In this document: piece by piece, positions 1 to 6,005 of the stretch | Layout: the number at the start of each line of letters is the position of its first letter | Numbering within the stretch: position 1 is the first letter of the stretch | Assembly (NCBI GenBank): GCA_014379885.1 | Contig: JACMKW010000705.1 | Span: forward strand, 1-7,135 | Source: Rhizobacter sp. | Lineage (GTDB): Bacteria > Pseudomonadota > Gammaproteobacteria > Burkholderiales > Burkholderiaceae | DNA: 7,135 nt | Direction of reading: 5' to 3' | Translations under genes and position numbers: made by a program | Notes under the pieces: generated by a model | Databases searched by the model: none | What the model was told of the DNA's origin: nothing | What the model saw: only the letters and a program-made list of their open reading frames with translations

Positions 1-619
1 CGAGCCGGTGGCCTTTGCACAGCAAAACCGCCTGGGCATCGTCGGCAACATCCTGGCCGGTGGCAGCGACAACGCCGGTTACCCGAACGGCCGCCGCCCC
101 AAAGACGACGCTCAGTTCGCCACCTACGTGACCAACCCCAGCTTGCCCAAGCTGCTGGAGATCGCACTGGCCTTGCCCAACACGGCCCCCACGAACTACC
201 CGCGCACTGACCTCGTCACCACCTTTCTCACCGGCATCACCGGCGTGAACAAGCCGGCCAACGTGGTTGCCTCTGAAATGCTGCGCCTGAACACGGCCAT
301 CCCACCGGTGGCCTTTGCGCAGCAGAACCGCCTGGGCATCGTCGGCAACATCCTGGCCGGTGGCAACGACAACGCGGGCTACCCGAATGGCCGCCGTCCG
401 AAGGATGACGTGGTCGACATCTCGCTCGTGGCCGTGATGGGCGGGCTGTGCATGGCCAACGGCGACACCAACGCGCTGGGCTTCGGCACCGCGTGCAGGC
501 CGTCGGCGGTGCCCTTGGGCGCGACTGCCTTCAGGCTGCACGACGCGGTCGACCAGGCCGTGGTCCCGCTGATGGCTGGCTTCCCCTACCTGTCCACGCC
601 CATCGGTGGCACCCGTTAA
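1..619 (+). CDS. DUF4331 family protein, C-terminal part (5' end outside window)
   Basis: The reading frame is open from the window edge (first full codon at 2) to the TAA at 617-619, giving 205 codons of a longer protein. The sequence resembles the C-terminal part of DUF4331 proteins: a 'SEMLRLNTAIPP' block, then 'NRLG...AGYPNGRRPKDDVVDI', and a final 'FPYLSTPIGG' ending. These are family hallmarks as I know them. The family's biochemical role is not established; members are often predicted to be exported. The oddity is an internal duplication: residues encoded by 5-110 reappear exactly 100 codons later (305-410), so the 'NRLG...GRRPKDD' block occurs twice, and only the second copy continues into the normal 'VVDI' sequence. 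A lipoprotein gene follows after 12 nt, with its ribosome-binding site overlapping this stop codon, so the two are probably co-transcribed. The start codon and any signal peptide cannot be seen. Confidence 0.85.
   Translation, partial: EPVAFAQQNRLGIVGNILAGGSDNAGYPNGRRPKDDAQFATYVTNPSLPKLLEIALALPNTAPTNYPRTDLVTTFLTGITGVNKPANVVASEMLRLNTAIPPVAFAQQNRLGIVGNILAGGNDNAGYPNGRRPKDDVVDISLVAVMGGLCMANGDTNALGFGTACRPSAVPLGATAFRLHDAVDQAVVPLMAGFPYLSTPIGGTR
5..410 (+). repeat. In-frame duplication inside the DUF4331 gene (copies 5-110 and 305-410, period 300 nt)
   Basis: The two 106-nt copies align without gaps at an offset of exactly 300 nt (100 codons). I count 10 mismatches; nine are synonymous third-position changes and one changes Ser to Asn. 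A 40-nt core (26-65 versus 326-365) is identical. Copy 1 is followed by 'AQFATYVTNP', which in ordinary family members would lie upstream of this block, as expected if a 300-nt unit was tandemly duplicated. The left limit of copy 1 lies at or beyond the window edge. Confidence 0.85.
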
Positions 620-623
620 GGAG
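618..623 (+). promoter_or_regulatory. Ribosome-binding site of the lipoprotein gene
   Basis: AAGGAG sits 8 nt before the ATG at 632 and overlaps the TAA stop of the DUF4331 gene. This fixes the lipoprotein start and suggests translational coupling of the two genes. Confidence 0.8.
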
Positions 624-631
624 CGCTCATC

Positions 632-880
632 ATGAAGACGACACGACTGCTTCTTTGCACGCTCCTGAGCGTGGCCGGCCTGGCCGCCTGCGGAGGCGAC
701 CCCGCCTCTGTGACGCCGCCAGCGCTGACCGAAGTGCCGGTATCGGCGGCCGCTTCACCCGCGGCCTACACCGAGTTCGCCCAGCAGCAGGCTGCTGACG
801 ACACGGCCGAGCCGCTGAGCCTGGACACCTTTGCCACGGCGCCCAGCAACGAGAGTGATGACCCGGTGGTGCTGAACTGA
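632..880 (+). CDS. Small predicted lipoprotein (82 aa), function unknown
   Basis: The protein begins with a short basic stretch (MKTTR), a hydrophobic segment (residues 6-19) and a lipobox LAAC ending at Cys20, so signal peptidase II cleavage and lipidation at Cys20 are expected. Gly21-Gly22 follow and there is no Asp at +2, which favours sorting to the outer membrane. The mature part is only about 63 residues, rich in Ala, Pro, Thr and acidic residues, with no hydrophobic core or catalytic motif; it is probably extended or disordered. It ends in an acidic 'ESDDPVVLN' tail. I do not recognise a family. Its tight spacing behind the DUF4331 gene and the strong AAGGAG site suggest it works with that protein at the envelope. 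The transcript probably ends at the hairpin just downstream. Confidence 0.8.
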   Translation: MKTTRLLLCTLLSVAGLAACGGDPASVTPPALTEVPVSAAASPAAYTEFAQQQAADDTAEPLSLDTFATAPSNESDDPVVLN

Positions 881-888
881 CCACCCGA

Positions 889-921
889 CCACGCGGCCGG
901 CTCACAAGGCCGGCTGCGTGG
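889..921. terminator. Hairpin between convergent transcripts (lipoprotein and ybeD)
   Basis: CCACGC-G-GCCGGC (889-901) pairs with GCCGGC-T-GCGTGG (909-921) around a 7-nt loop. This is a 13-bp stem with one G-U pair when read on the + strand (a C-A mismatch on the - strand). It lies 8 nt after the lipoprotein stop and 21 nt after the end of ybeD. No T-tract follows on either strand, so it may act as a bidirectional end or stability element rather than a textbook intrinsic terminator. Confidence 0.6.
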
Positions 922-942
922 CACGCTCGCTGCAACCACCCC

Positions 943-1218
943 CTACAACACGACCTTCACCAGGGGGTGCGTCGACAGGGTGCGGTACAGCTCATCGAGC
1001 TGCTCGCGGCTGGTGGCGGTGACGGTCACCGTCACGCCCAAATACTTGCCGCCACTGCTAGGGCGGATCTCGACGCTCGCAGCATCGAAGCCGGGGTCGA
1101 AGTTCTTCGCGACCGCTGTGACGGCATGCACAAAGCCATCGACGTTGGCACCCATCACCTTGATGGGGAACTGCGACGGGTACTCGATCAGTGATTGTTC
1201 GGGTGGGATCTCGGGCAT
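943..1218 (-). CDS. ybeD: YbeD/DUF493 family protein (91 aa)
   Basis: The 91-aa product matches the YbeD/DUF493 family along its length. It has 'SLIEYPSQFPIKVMG' at residues 9-23, 'VKVVL' at the end, and 'RPSSGGKYLGVTVTVTA' in the middle, corresponding to the 'KPSSKGNYHSVSITINA' block of E. coli YbeD (87 aa). The family has an ACT-like alpha/beta fold; a regulatory role linked to lipoate metabolism was proposed from its position next to lipB, but its function is not firmly known. The ATG lies only 6 nt after the transaminase stop and has no clear Shine-Dalgarno sequence, so it is probably translated by coupling. It is the last gene of the - strand string. The usual downstream partner lipB is absent: the next gene is the convergent lipoprotein. 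Confidence 0.92.
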   Translation of the reverse strand: MPEIPPEQSLIEYPSQFPIKVMGANVDGFVHAVTAVAKNFDPGFDAASVEIRPSSGGKYLGVTVTVTATSREQLDELYRTLSTHPLVKVVL

Positions 1219-1224
1219 GCGGGT

Positions 1225-2100
1225 CTAGAGTGACTGGGTGGTCTTGGCGCGTTGATAGGCCGCGTACAGCCGCGCATAAATGGGGCCGGGCTTGCCGCGC
1301 AAGGCGCCATGGCCCACCGGCTCGCCGTCGAGCAGGGTCACCGGCAGCAACTCTTTCGACGCCGAGCTGAGCAACACCTCGTCGGCCGCCAGCAGGTCGG
1401 CCTCGGGCACCGGGCGCAGGTTGAAGGCAATGCCCTCTTCTTCGCACAGCTCACGGATCAACTCGTAGCGCACGCCTTCGAGCAGGTGCTCGCTCTTGGG
1501 CGGGCCCAGCACCGCGCCTTCGTGCACCACCCACACATTGCTGGCCGAGGCCTCGGTGAGGTAACCATCGCGCAGCAGAACAGTCTCCACCGCGCCCTGG
1601 TCGGCCGAGATCTGGCGCGCCAGCACGTTGCCCAGCAGCGAGATGGACTTGATGTCACCACGCTCCCAGCGAAAGTCGCGCGCCGTGATGCAGGCCACGC
1701 CCTTGTGGCGCTGCTCGGCCGTGGGCGCAACCAGCGGGCCGCACATGATGAAGACGGTGGGCGCGATGTCGGTGGGCATCACATGGTTGCGCGGCGCCAC
1801 GCCCCGCGTCACCTGGATGTAGAGCGCGAAGTCGTCGCCCACCTGCGCGGCAATCAGCTTGCGGCAATGCGCCAGCCACTGCGATTCGCTGAAGGGGTTG
1901 GCAATGCGCACCTTGGCCAGCCCGCGGCTCAGGCGCGCCATGTGTTCGTCGAAGCGGAACACGCGCCGGCCGTACGCAGGAAAAGCCTCGTAGATGCCGT
2001 CGCCAAACATGAAGCCGCGGTCAAGCACCGAAACGCGCGCGTCGCGCAGGGCGGTGTACTCGCCATTGAGGTAACACAGGCTGTCAGGAATCGCGTTCAC
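1225..2100 (-). CDS. dat: D-amino-acid transaminase, PLP fold type IV (291 aa)
   Basis: This PLP enzyme moves amino groups between D-amino acids and 2-oxo acids, typically D-Ala + 2-oxoglutarate to pyruvate + D-Glu, supplying peptidoglycan precursors in the cytosol. Visible hallmarks, numbered from the GTG: 'YLNGEY' (10-15), 'VLDRGFMFGDGIYE' (25-38), catalytic Lys151 in 'GDIKSISLLGNV', Glu183 in 'LTEASASNVW', and the 'APRNH' element with Arg104 and His106, which matches the carboxylate-binding Arg/His pair of Bacillus D-AAT and favours D- over branched-chain L-substrates. Start choice: the frame is open upstream to 2172, but that would overlap the carboxypeptidase gene; the GTG at 2100 has AAGGAGA directly before it, so I use it. 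It lies 31 nt after the carboxypeptidase stop and 6 nt before ybeD. Strict D-specificity is inferred; a branched-chain or 4-amino-4-deoxychorismate-lyase relative is less likely. Confidence 0.92.
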   Translation of the reverse strand: MNAIPDSLCYLNGEYTALRDARVSVLDRGFMFGDGIYEAFPAYGRRVFRFDEHMARLSRGLAKVRIANPFSESQWLAHCRKLIAAQVGDDFALYIQVTRGVAPRNHVMPTDIAPTVFIMCGPLVAPTAEQRHKGVACITARDFRWERGDIKSISLLGNVLARQISADQGAVETVLLRDGYLTEASASNVWVVHEGAVLGPPKSEHLLEGVRYELIRELCEEEGIAFNLRPVPEADLLAADEVLLSSASKELLPVTLLDGEPVGHGALRGKPGPIYARLYAAYQRAKTTQSL

Positions 2101-2104
2101 GGCG

Positions 2105-2111
2105 TCTCCTT
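2105..2111 (-). promoter_or_regulatory. Ribosome-binding site deciding the GTG start of dat
   Basis: Read on the - strand, AAGGAGA is followed by CGCC and then GTG at 2100. An ATG further upstream (2118) would place this site inside the coding region, so the GTG is the better start. Confidence 0.75.
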
Positions 2112-2131
2112 CGTGCATCAGGAAGGGCAGG

Positions 2132-3325
2132 TTACTTGATCCACAGGCGGATGGCATCCCATGCCCGGCCAAAAATACCGGCTTGCTCGACCGCCGCCAG
2201 CACCACCAGCGGTCGCTCGGCCACCACCGCGCCGGCAGGGGTACTCACTTTCAGCGTGCCAACACGCTGGCCCTGGGCCAAGGGCGCGACCAGCGGGTCG
2301 GTGCGCTCGATCTGGGTTTGCAGCCTGGCGCCGTCGCCCTTGGGCACGCTCACGAACACCGCAGCGCTGCTGCCCAGACGTGCTTCGTTGAGCTTGCCCT
2401 TCCACACCGGCACGGTGGCCACTGCCTTGTCGGCCTCGAACAGGCGCACCGTGTCAAAGGCCAGAAAGCCCCAGTTCAGCAGCTTCTGGCTTTCGTTGGC
2501 GCGTGCGTCCATCGAGGCGGCACCCAGCACCACACTGAGCAGCCGGCGCTTGCCGCCGCCCGCGCCAGTGGCCGCGAGGTTCGGGAAATCGCGCTGTGCC
2601 GACACCACCATGCAATAGCCGGCGGCTTCGGTGAAGCCGGTTTTCATGCCGTCGACGCTCGGGTCACGCAGCAGCAACACGTTGCGGTTGTTCTCGTTGG
2701 TGGTGGGCGAGCCTTCGTAGTGGTACTTCTTGATGGAGTAGATCGGGTAGTACTCGGGGAAGTCATTGATGATGTGGCTGGCGATCACCGCCACATCGCG
2801 CGCCGTGCTCTTGTGGCCGGCTTCGGTGAGGCCGGTCACATTCTTGAAGCTGGTGTTTTTCAGGCCCCAGGCCTGCGCCTGGCGGTTCATCATGGCGACG
2901 AAGTTGTCGAGCGAGCCGCCCACACCTTCGGCCAGCGCCACCGACGCGTCGTTGCCTGAGTTGACGATCACGCCACGCAGCAGATCAGCCACCTTGGGCG
3001 TCATGCGCGGCTCGATGAACATCAGCGAGCCGCCGCCCTTGCGCTCCTGCCAGGCGCGCACCGACACCGGCAGCGTTTGCTCCAGCGTCAGCTTCTTCTC
3101 GCGCAATGCGGTGAAGGCGATGTAGGCCGTCATCAGCTTCGTCAGTGAGGCGGGGTCAGCCGGGGCGTCGGCTTCGCGCTGGGCGAGCGTCTGGCCGGTG
3201 GTCAAGTCAAGCAGGAGATAGCTGCGCGCCGCCACTTCGGGCGGGGAGGGCATCTGGGCGAAAGAAGTGGCAGCAGCGCTGAGCGTCAGCGCAAGAGCAA
3301 ATAGTTTCGCAAGCAGTCTTTTCAT
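2132..3325 (-). CDS. dacC: D-alanyl-D-alanine carboxypeptidase, PBP5/6 type (peptidase S11, 397 aa)
   Basis: A low-molecular-mass penicillin-binding protein that trims the terminal D-Ala from peptidoglycan pentapeptides in the periplasm. It has a signal peptide (residues 1-23, likely cut after SFA), the active-site motif S60-L-T-K63, the second motif S123-G-N125, and the K228-T-G230 triad. A PBP5 C-terminal beta domain follows (about 290-380, with 'RPLVVLAAVEQ'), then a terminal amphipathic helix, 'GIFGRAWDAIRLWIK' (383-397), that should anchor the protein to the inner-membrane face as in E. coli PBP5. Length is normal for the family. Between 'SAQR' and 'RRLLSVVLG' there is a Gly/Ala-rich insert of about a dozen residues (245-258) compared with E. 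coli PBP5. The ATG has no obvious Shine-Dalgarno; the 45-nt gap upstream is A-rich on the coding strand. The released D-Ala is a substrate for the transaminase encoded next. PBP5 versus PBP6 cannot be told apart, so the symbol is a family label. Confidence 0.93.
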   Translation of the reverse strand: MKRLLAKLFALALTLSAAATSFAQMPSPPEVAARSYLLLDLTTGQTLAQREADAPADPASLTKLMTAYIAFTALREKKLTLEQTLPVSVRAWQERKGGGSLMFIEPRMTPKVADLLRGVIVNSGNDASVALAEGVGGSLDNFVAMMNRQAQAWGLKNTSFKNVTGLTEAGHKSTARDVAVIASHIINDFPEYYPIYSIKKYHYEGSPTTNENNRNVLLLRDPSVDGMKTGFTEAAGYCMVVSAQRDFPNLAATGAGGGKRRLLSVVLGAASMDARANESQKLLNWGFLAFDTVRLFEADKAVATVPVWKGKLNEARLGSSAAVFVSVPKGDGARLQTQIERTDPLVAPLAQGQRVGTLKVSTPAGAVVAERPLVVLAAVEQAGIFGRAWDAIRLWIK

Positions 3326-3370
3326 TGGATTTGGTTTTTTGAGTGAGAGCGCGTGGAGCTGCGCCCGGGT

Positions 3371-3982
3371 TTATGACCCGTGGCGCAGCACAAGGTTCTT
3401 GAGCAGCGTGAGTTGCCCATGAAAAAAATGGCCAGCGCCGGGGATCACGACCACCGGCAAGGCCTGCGGGCGCGCCCAGTCGAGCGTGGCCGAGAGGGGC
3501 ACCACGTCGTCAGCCTCGCCATGAATGACGAGGGTGCCTTCGGGCACCGCCGGCATCTGCTGCTTTTGTGTGGAGGGGCCAACCAGCACCAAGTAGGCTG
3601 CCTTGGCATCGTCGGGCAGGCGCTGCGCGGCCTGCGCCGCGACGTAAGCGCCAAACGAAAACCCAGCCAGGATCAGCGGCAGCTTGGTATCGCGGTGCGC
3701 GGCAATCACCGCCAAGGTGTCGTCGGTCTCGCCACGGCCTTCGTCAAAGCTGCCCTCGGAAGCACCCACCCCACGAAAGTTGAAGCGCACCGCACGGTGG
3801 CCGAGTTGCACGAATGCGCGGGCGAGTGTTTGCGCCACCTTGTTATCGAGCGTGCCGCCGCCTTGCGGGTGCGGGTGGCACACGATCGCCACACCACGCG
3901 GTGCATCAGCGGGTTCGTCGATCGCACATTCAATGGCACCGGCCGGGCCCGCGATGCTGACCCGCTTGGTCTGCGAATTCAT
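3371..3982 (-). CDS. Small alpha/beta hydrolase (203 aa)
   Basis: A compact single-domain alpha/beta hydrolase resembling the COG2945 group. The N-terminal half carries 'VCHPHPQGGGT' (34-44) and 'RFNFRGVGASEG' (66-77), typical of that group. The nucleophile elbow is G107-F-S109-F-G111. The acid is probably Asp158 in 'HGEADDVVPL', and the base is His185 in 'PGAGHFFHG', completing a plausible Ser-Asp-His triad. There is no signal peptide, so it should be cytosolic. The substrate is unknown; esterase or thioesterase activity is a guess. Its ATG overlaps the ferredoxin stop by 4 nt (ATGA), so the two are translationally coupled. The carboxypeptidase gene follows after 45 nt. Confidence 0.88.
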   Translation of the reverse strand: MNSQTKRVSIAGPAGAIECAIDEPADAPRGVAIVCHPHPQGGGTLDNKVAQTLARAFVQLGHRAVRFNFRGVGASEGSFDEGRGETDDTLAVIAAHRDTKLPLILAGFSFGAYVAAQAAQRLPDDAKAAYLVLVGPSTQKQQMPAVPEGTLVIHGEADDVVPLSATLDWARPQALPVVVIPGAGHFFHGQLTLLKNLVLRHGS

Positions 3983-4305
3983 CGACCGACCGAGTCAGGC
4001 AGCAGCAGACGTTCCACCACCACGCCGTTTTTCAGGTGCGATTCGACAATCTCGTCGATGTCGTCGTTGTCCACATAGGTGTACCAAACCGCCTCGGGGT
4101 ACACCACCGCCACCGGCCCGCCGGCGCAGCGGTCCATGCAGCCGGCCTTGTTGACTCGCACGCCGCCAGGGCCATTGAGTTTCTCGGCCTTGGCGCGAGA
4201 TTTACAGCGCTCGAAGCCGGCTTGTGCGTTGTGGTTCGTGCAAGCGTCTTCGCCCTTATCACGCTGATTCAGGCAAAAGAAGATGTGGCGCTTGAAATAG
4301 GTCAT
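3979..4305 (-). CDS. Thioredoxin-like [2Fe-2S] ferredoxin (108 aa)
   Basis: A small (2Fe-2S) ferredoxin of the thioredoxin-fold type (Aquifex/Clostridium pasteurianum ferredoxin and NuoE-like family). The expected ligands are Cys11 and Cys22 ('FFCLNQR...DAC') plus Cys56 and Cys60 in 'AGCMDRCAGGP'; the C-x3-C-x-G-G-P signature is diagnostic. An additional Cys34 ('ERCKSR') is not one of the usual four. The conserved 'YPEAVWYTYV' block (69-78) follows. Length is typical. The frame is open far upstream, but the ATG at 4305 giving MTYFKRH matches the normal N-terminus, and longer starts would overlap the VanZ-like gene. It probably transfers electrons in the cytosol; its partner is not apparent. 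It starts 8 nt after the VanZ-like stop and overlaps the hydrolase start by 4 nt. Confidence 0.92.
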   Translation of the reverse strand: MTYFKRHIFFCLNQRDKGEDACTNHNAQAGFERCKSRAKAEKLNGPGGVRVNKAGCMDRCAGGPVAVVYPEAVWYTYVDNDDIDEIVESHLKNGVVVERLLLPDSVGR

Positions 4306-4313
4306 GGCGCATT

Positions 4314-5462
4314 TTACGAACGGTCGTCGCGGGCCATCACACGCAGCAGCAGGTACACCAGCGCGGCGTATGGCCACAGCCAGCCCACCCACTGCGCGGC
4401 ACCGTGAAAACGGATGAAGCGCCCCTGCTCCCAGGCCTGCAGGCTCTCGGCAAAGTACGGGTCGGTGGGCGCTTGCGCCACCAGGGCCACCAGGGCCGTC
4501 AACGCGACCAGGCCCACCCCAGCGGCACCTCGCCGCGGGACCAAAGCCAGCGCCACGGCGAGTGCGGCGCCCACCACCAGCGCGGGCAGCACGGCCGGTG
4601 TGAGCCAGGCCAGGGCATGCTGCGGGCCGAAGTTCAGCGCCGTCGACAAGGTGGTGGCCGCCAGCCCCACGGCCAGCGCCGCGGGCACCTGCAAGGCACG
4701 GCGCCAACCACGCTGCATCACGCTGAACGCCACCAGACACGGCGCCAGAAACCCGAGCACGATGGTGACCCACTCTGCCCCACGCGACAGCGGCGTGAGC
4801 GCATCGCGTGCATACACCCAGCCATCGACCCACACGGCCCACGGCGTGCCGTCGAGCGCACTCGCCACCAGCTCTTGCAGGCGCACCAGCACCTGGCCCA
4901 GGCCAAACGGCACTGGCGCCGGGAACAGCAAGCCCACTGGCCACAGCAGGAGCAAGGCGATGCCACCCGCGCTGTGCGTGATGAACCAGCGGTCACGCAG
5001 CACCTGCCAGCGGTCCACCCCGCCCAGCGCGCGCACCGCCACCGCCAGCAGCAGGCCCATTACCGTGCCGGCGGTGTTGAGCAGCCAGTCCACGCTCGAC
5101 GGCACCCGCCGGGGCAACCAGTTCTGCAAGCTTTCCATGCCAAAGGACAGCGCCGTGCCCACCAGCAACGTGGTCAGCGCCGACACCCCCACCGCGCGCC
5201 CGCTGCGCACCTGCGCGCCGAACAGCAACGCCCCGAGCGGGATGTAGCCCAGCAGGTTGGCCACCACGTCGAAGCCCGACCACCACGGCACCCAGGGCAT
5301 GTGGCCCAGGCCGAAGAACGGCACATTCGTGGGCTGCTTCCAGCCGACAAAGGGCGACAGGCTGGCATAGATGATCAGCGCGGCATACAAAAGAGCCAAC
5401 GGGGCCGCGGAGCTGCGGTGCCTGCGCCCGAGGCGATGCGGTCTCGCTTCATCTGAGGTCAT
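4314..5462 (-). CDS. VanZ-like integral membrane protein with long C-terminal extension (382 aa)
   Basis: The N-terminal ~145 residues carry the VanZ-family pattern: 'YASLSPF' (32-38), 'DVVANLLGYIPLGALL' (65-80), 'SFGMESLQNWLP' (106-117) and 'PSSVDWLLNTAGTVMG' (121-136). VanZ proteins are membrane proteins; the founding member gives low-level teicoplanin resistance by an unknown mechanism. A further ~235 residues follow with about six more hydrophobic segments (near 165-182, 231-249, 259-276, 290-308, 314-330, 357-375), for roughly ten spans in total, whereas simple VanZ proteins are about half this length. A basic N-terminus (residues 8-17) precedes the first span. It starts 10 nt after hemJ and ends 8 nt before the ferredoxin. 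Nearby peptidoglycan genes fit an envelope role, but no specific function can be assigned. Confidence 0.85.
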   Translation of the reverse strand: MTSDEARPHRLGRRHRSSAAPLALLYAALIIYASLSPFVGWKQPTNVPFFGLGHMPWVPWWSGFDVVANLLGYIPLGALLFGAQVRSGRAVGVSALTTLLVGTALSFGMESLQNWLPRRVPSSVDWLLNTAGTVMGLLLAVAVRALGGVDRWQVLRDRWFITHSAGGIALLLLWPVGLLFPAPVPFGLGQVLVRLQELVASALDGTPWAVWVDGWVYARDALTPLSRGAEWVTIVLGFLAPCLVAFSVMQRGWRRALQVPAALAVGLAATTLSTALNFGPQHALAWLTPAVLPALVVGAALAVALALVPRRGAAGVGLVALTALVALVAQAPTDPYFAESLQAWEQGRFIRFHGAAQWVGWLWPYAALVYLLLRVMARDDRS

Positions 5463-5472
5463 GCCGCACCAC

Positions 5473-5901
5473 TCAGAACGGTTTGACGACCACCAGCACC
5501 ACGATCACGGCAAACAGCAACACCGCCGATTCATTGAAGACGCGAAACCAGCGTTCGCTGCGCTGGTTGCTGAAGGTCTCGAACCGCCGCAACAGCGAGC
5601 GGCAGGCATGGTGATAGCCGAGTGCCAGCAACACGAAGAGCAATTTGGCGTGCAGCCAGCCGCCGGTCGTGCCGAAGCCCAGCCAGAGCCACAACCCCAG
5701 CGCGAGGGCAGGCACCATCAGAAAGCTCGTGAAGCGATAAAGCTTGCGCGCCATCAGCAGCAATCGCTCGCGCTCGGCGTGGCTGTCGGCGGGCACCATG
5801 GCCAGGTTAACGAACAAGCGCGGCAGGTAGAAAAGCCCCGCGAACCAGCTCGCCACGAACACGATGTGAAGGGCCTTGACCCACAAGTACAAGCTGCTCA
5901 T
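5473..5901 (-). CDS. hemJ: HemJ-type protoporphyrinogen IX oxidase (CopD/UPF0093 family membrane protein, 142 aa)
   Basis: A four-span inner-membrane protein (hydrophobic stretches near 4-26, 58-76, 82-100 and 124-140). HemJ oxidises protoporphyrinogen IX to protoporphyrin IX, the penultimate step of heme synthesis. Family features: 'YLWVKALHI' with His12, 'WFAGLFYLPRLFV' (19-31), 'WLHAKLLFVLLALGYHH' with Lys86 (the conserved His and Lys of helices 1 and 3), 'RWFRVFNE' (117-124), and the C-terminal 'VVVKPF'. The length is typical of HemJ. Automatic annotation may label it 'CopD family', but the FNE and VKPF ending point to HemJ, and hemB lies just across the divergent intergenic region. It is the first gene of the - strand string. 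It has no Shine-Dalgarno; a CATAAT hexamer lies 8 nt before the ATG, so a leaderless mRNA is possible. Confidence 0.85.
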   Translation of the reverse strand: MSSLYLWVKALHIVFVASWFAGLFYLPRLFVNLAMVPADSHAERERLLLMARKLYRFTSFLMVPALALGLWLWLGFGTTGGWLHAKLLFVLLALGYHHACRSLLRRFETFSNQRSERWFRVFNESAVLLFAVIVVLVVVKPF

Positions 5902-5909
5902 GCGGCGGC

Positions 5910-5915
5910 ATTATG
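5910..5915 (-). promoter_or_regulatory. Possible -10 element of the hemJ operon
   Basis: CATAAT on the - strand matches the sigma-70 -10 consensus at 5 of 6 positions. A GCGACT 16 nt upstream matches only 3 of 6 positions of a -35. The hexamer ends 8 nt before the hemJ ATG, so transcription would begin at or almost at the start codon. Weak without start-site mapping. Confidence 0.3.
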
Positions 5916-5926
5916 GGTTGTGTCTG

Positions 5927-5994
5927 CCCCAGTCGCTTCGCTCCGGCCCCCGAGGGCCGCTCAGCCGCCTTGAGGCGGCTCGGTGGCGGCTGAG
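5927..5994. repeat. Palindromic intergenic repeat (REP/MITE-like)
   Basis: Nested inverted repeats are packed into about 70 nt: CGGCCC/GGGCCG (5944-5949 with 5954-5959) and AGCCGCC/GGCGGCT (5963-5969 with 5974-5980). A competing 10-bp pairing, CTCAGCCGCC (5960-5969) with GGCGGCTGAG (5985-5994), is also possible. The lead-in 'CCCCAGTCGCTTCGCTCC' resembles a dispersed intergenic repeat I associate with Comamonadaceae and Rubrivivax-type genomes; this is memory, not a search. It lies between the hemJ start and the - strand terminator. Confidence 0.5.
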
Positions 5995-6005
5995 GTGCTG
6001 CAAAT

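Noticed and set aside
1252..2139. A 295-codon + strand open frame opposite dat
   Set aside because: Antisense shadow of the transaminase, whose active-site motifs are intact; the frame has no recognisable motif.
2101..2172. A longer dat start (ATG at 2172 or 2118)
   Set aside because: The extra residues are not family-like, the longest overlaps the carboxypeptidase gene, and AAGGAGA sits directly before the GTG at 2100.
4306..4944. An N-terminal extension of the ferredoxin frame to 4944
   Set aside because: It would overlap the whole 3' part of the VanZ-like gene, and its sequence is Gly/Ala/Arg-rich shadow. MTYFKRH at 4305 is the normal start.
4404..5456. A 350-codon + strand open frame opposite the VanZ-like gene
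   Set aside because: It is antisense to a convincing membrane protein, is dominated by Gln, His and Arg as expected from a GC-rich antisense frame, and has no domain.
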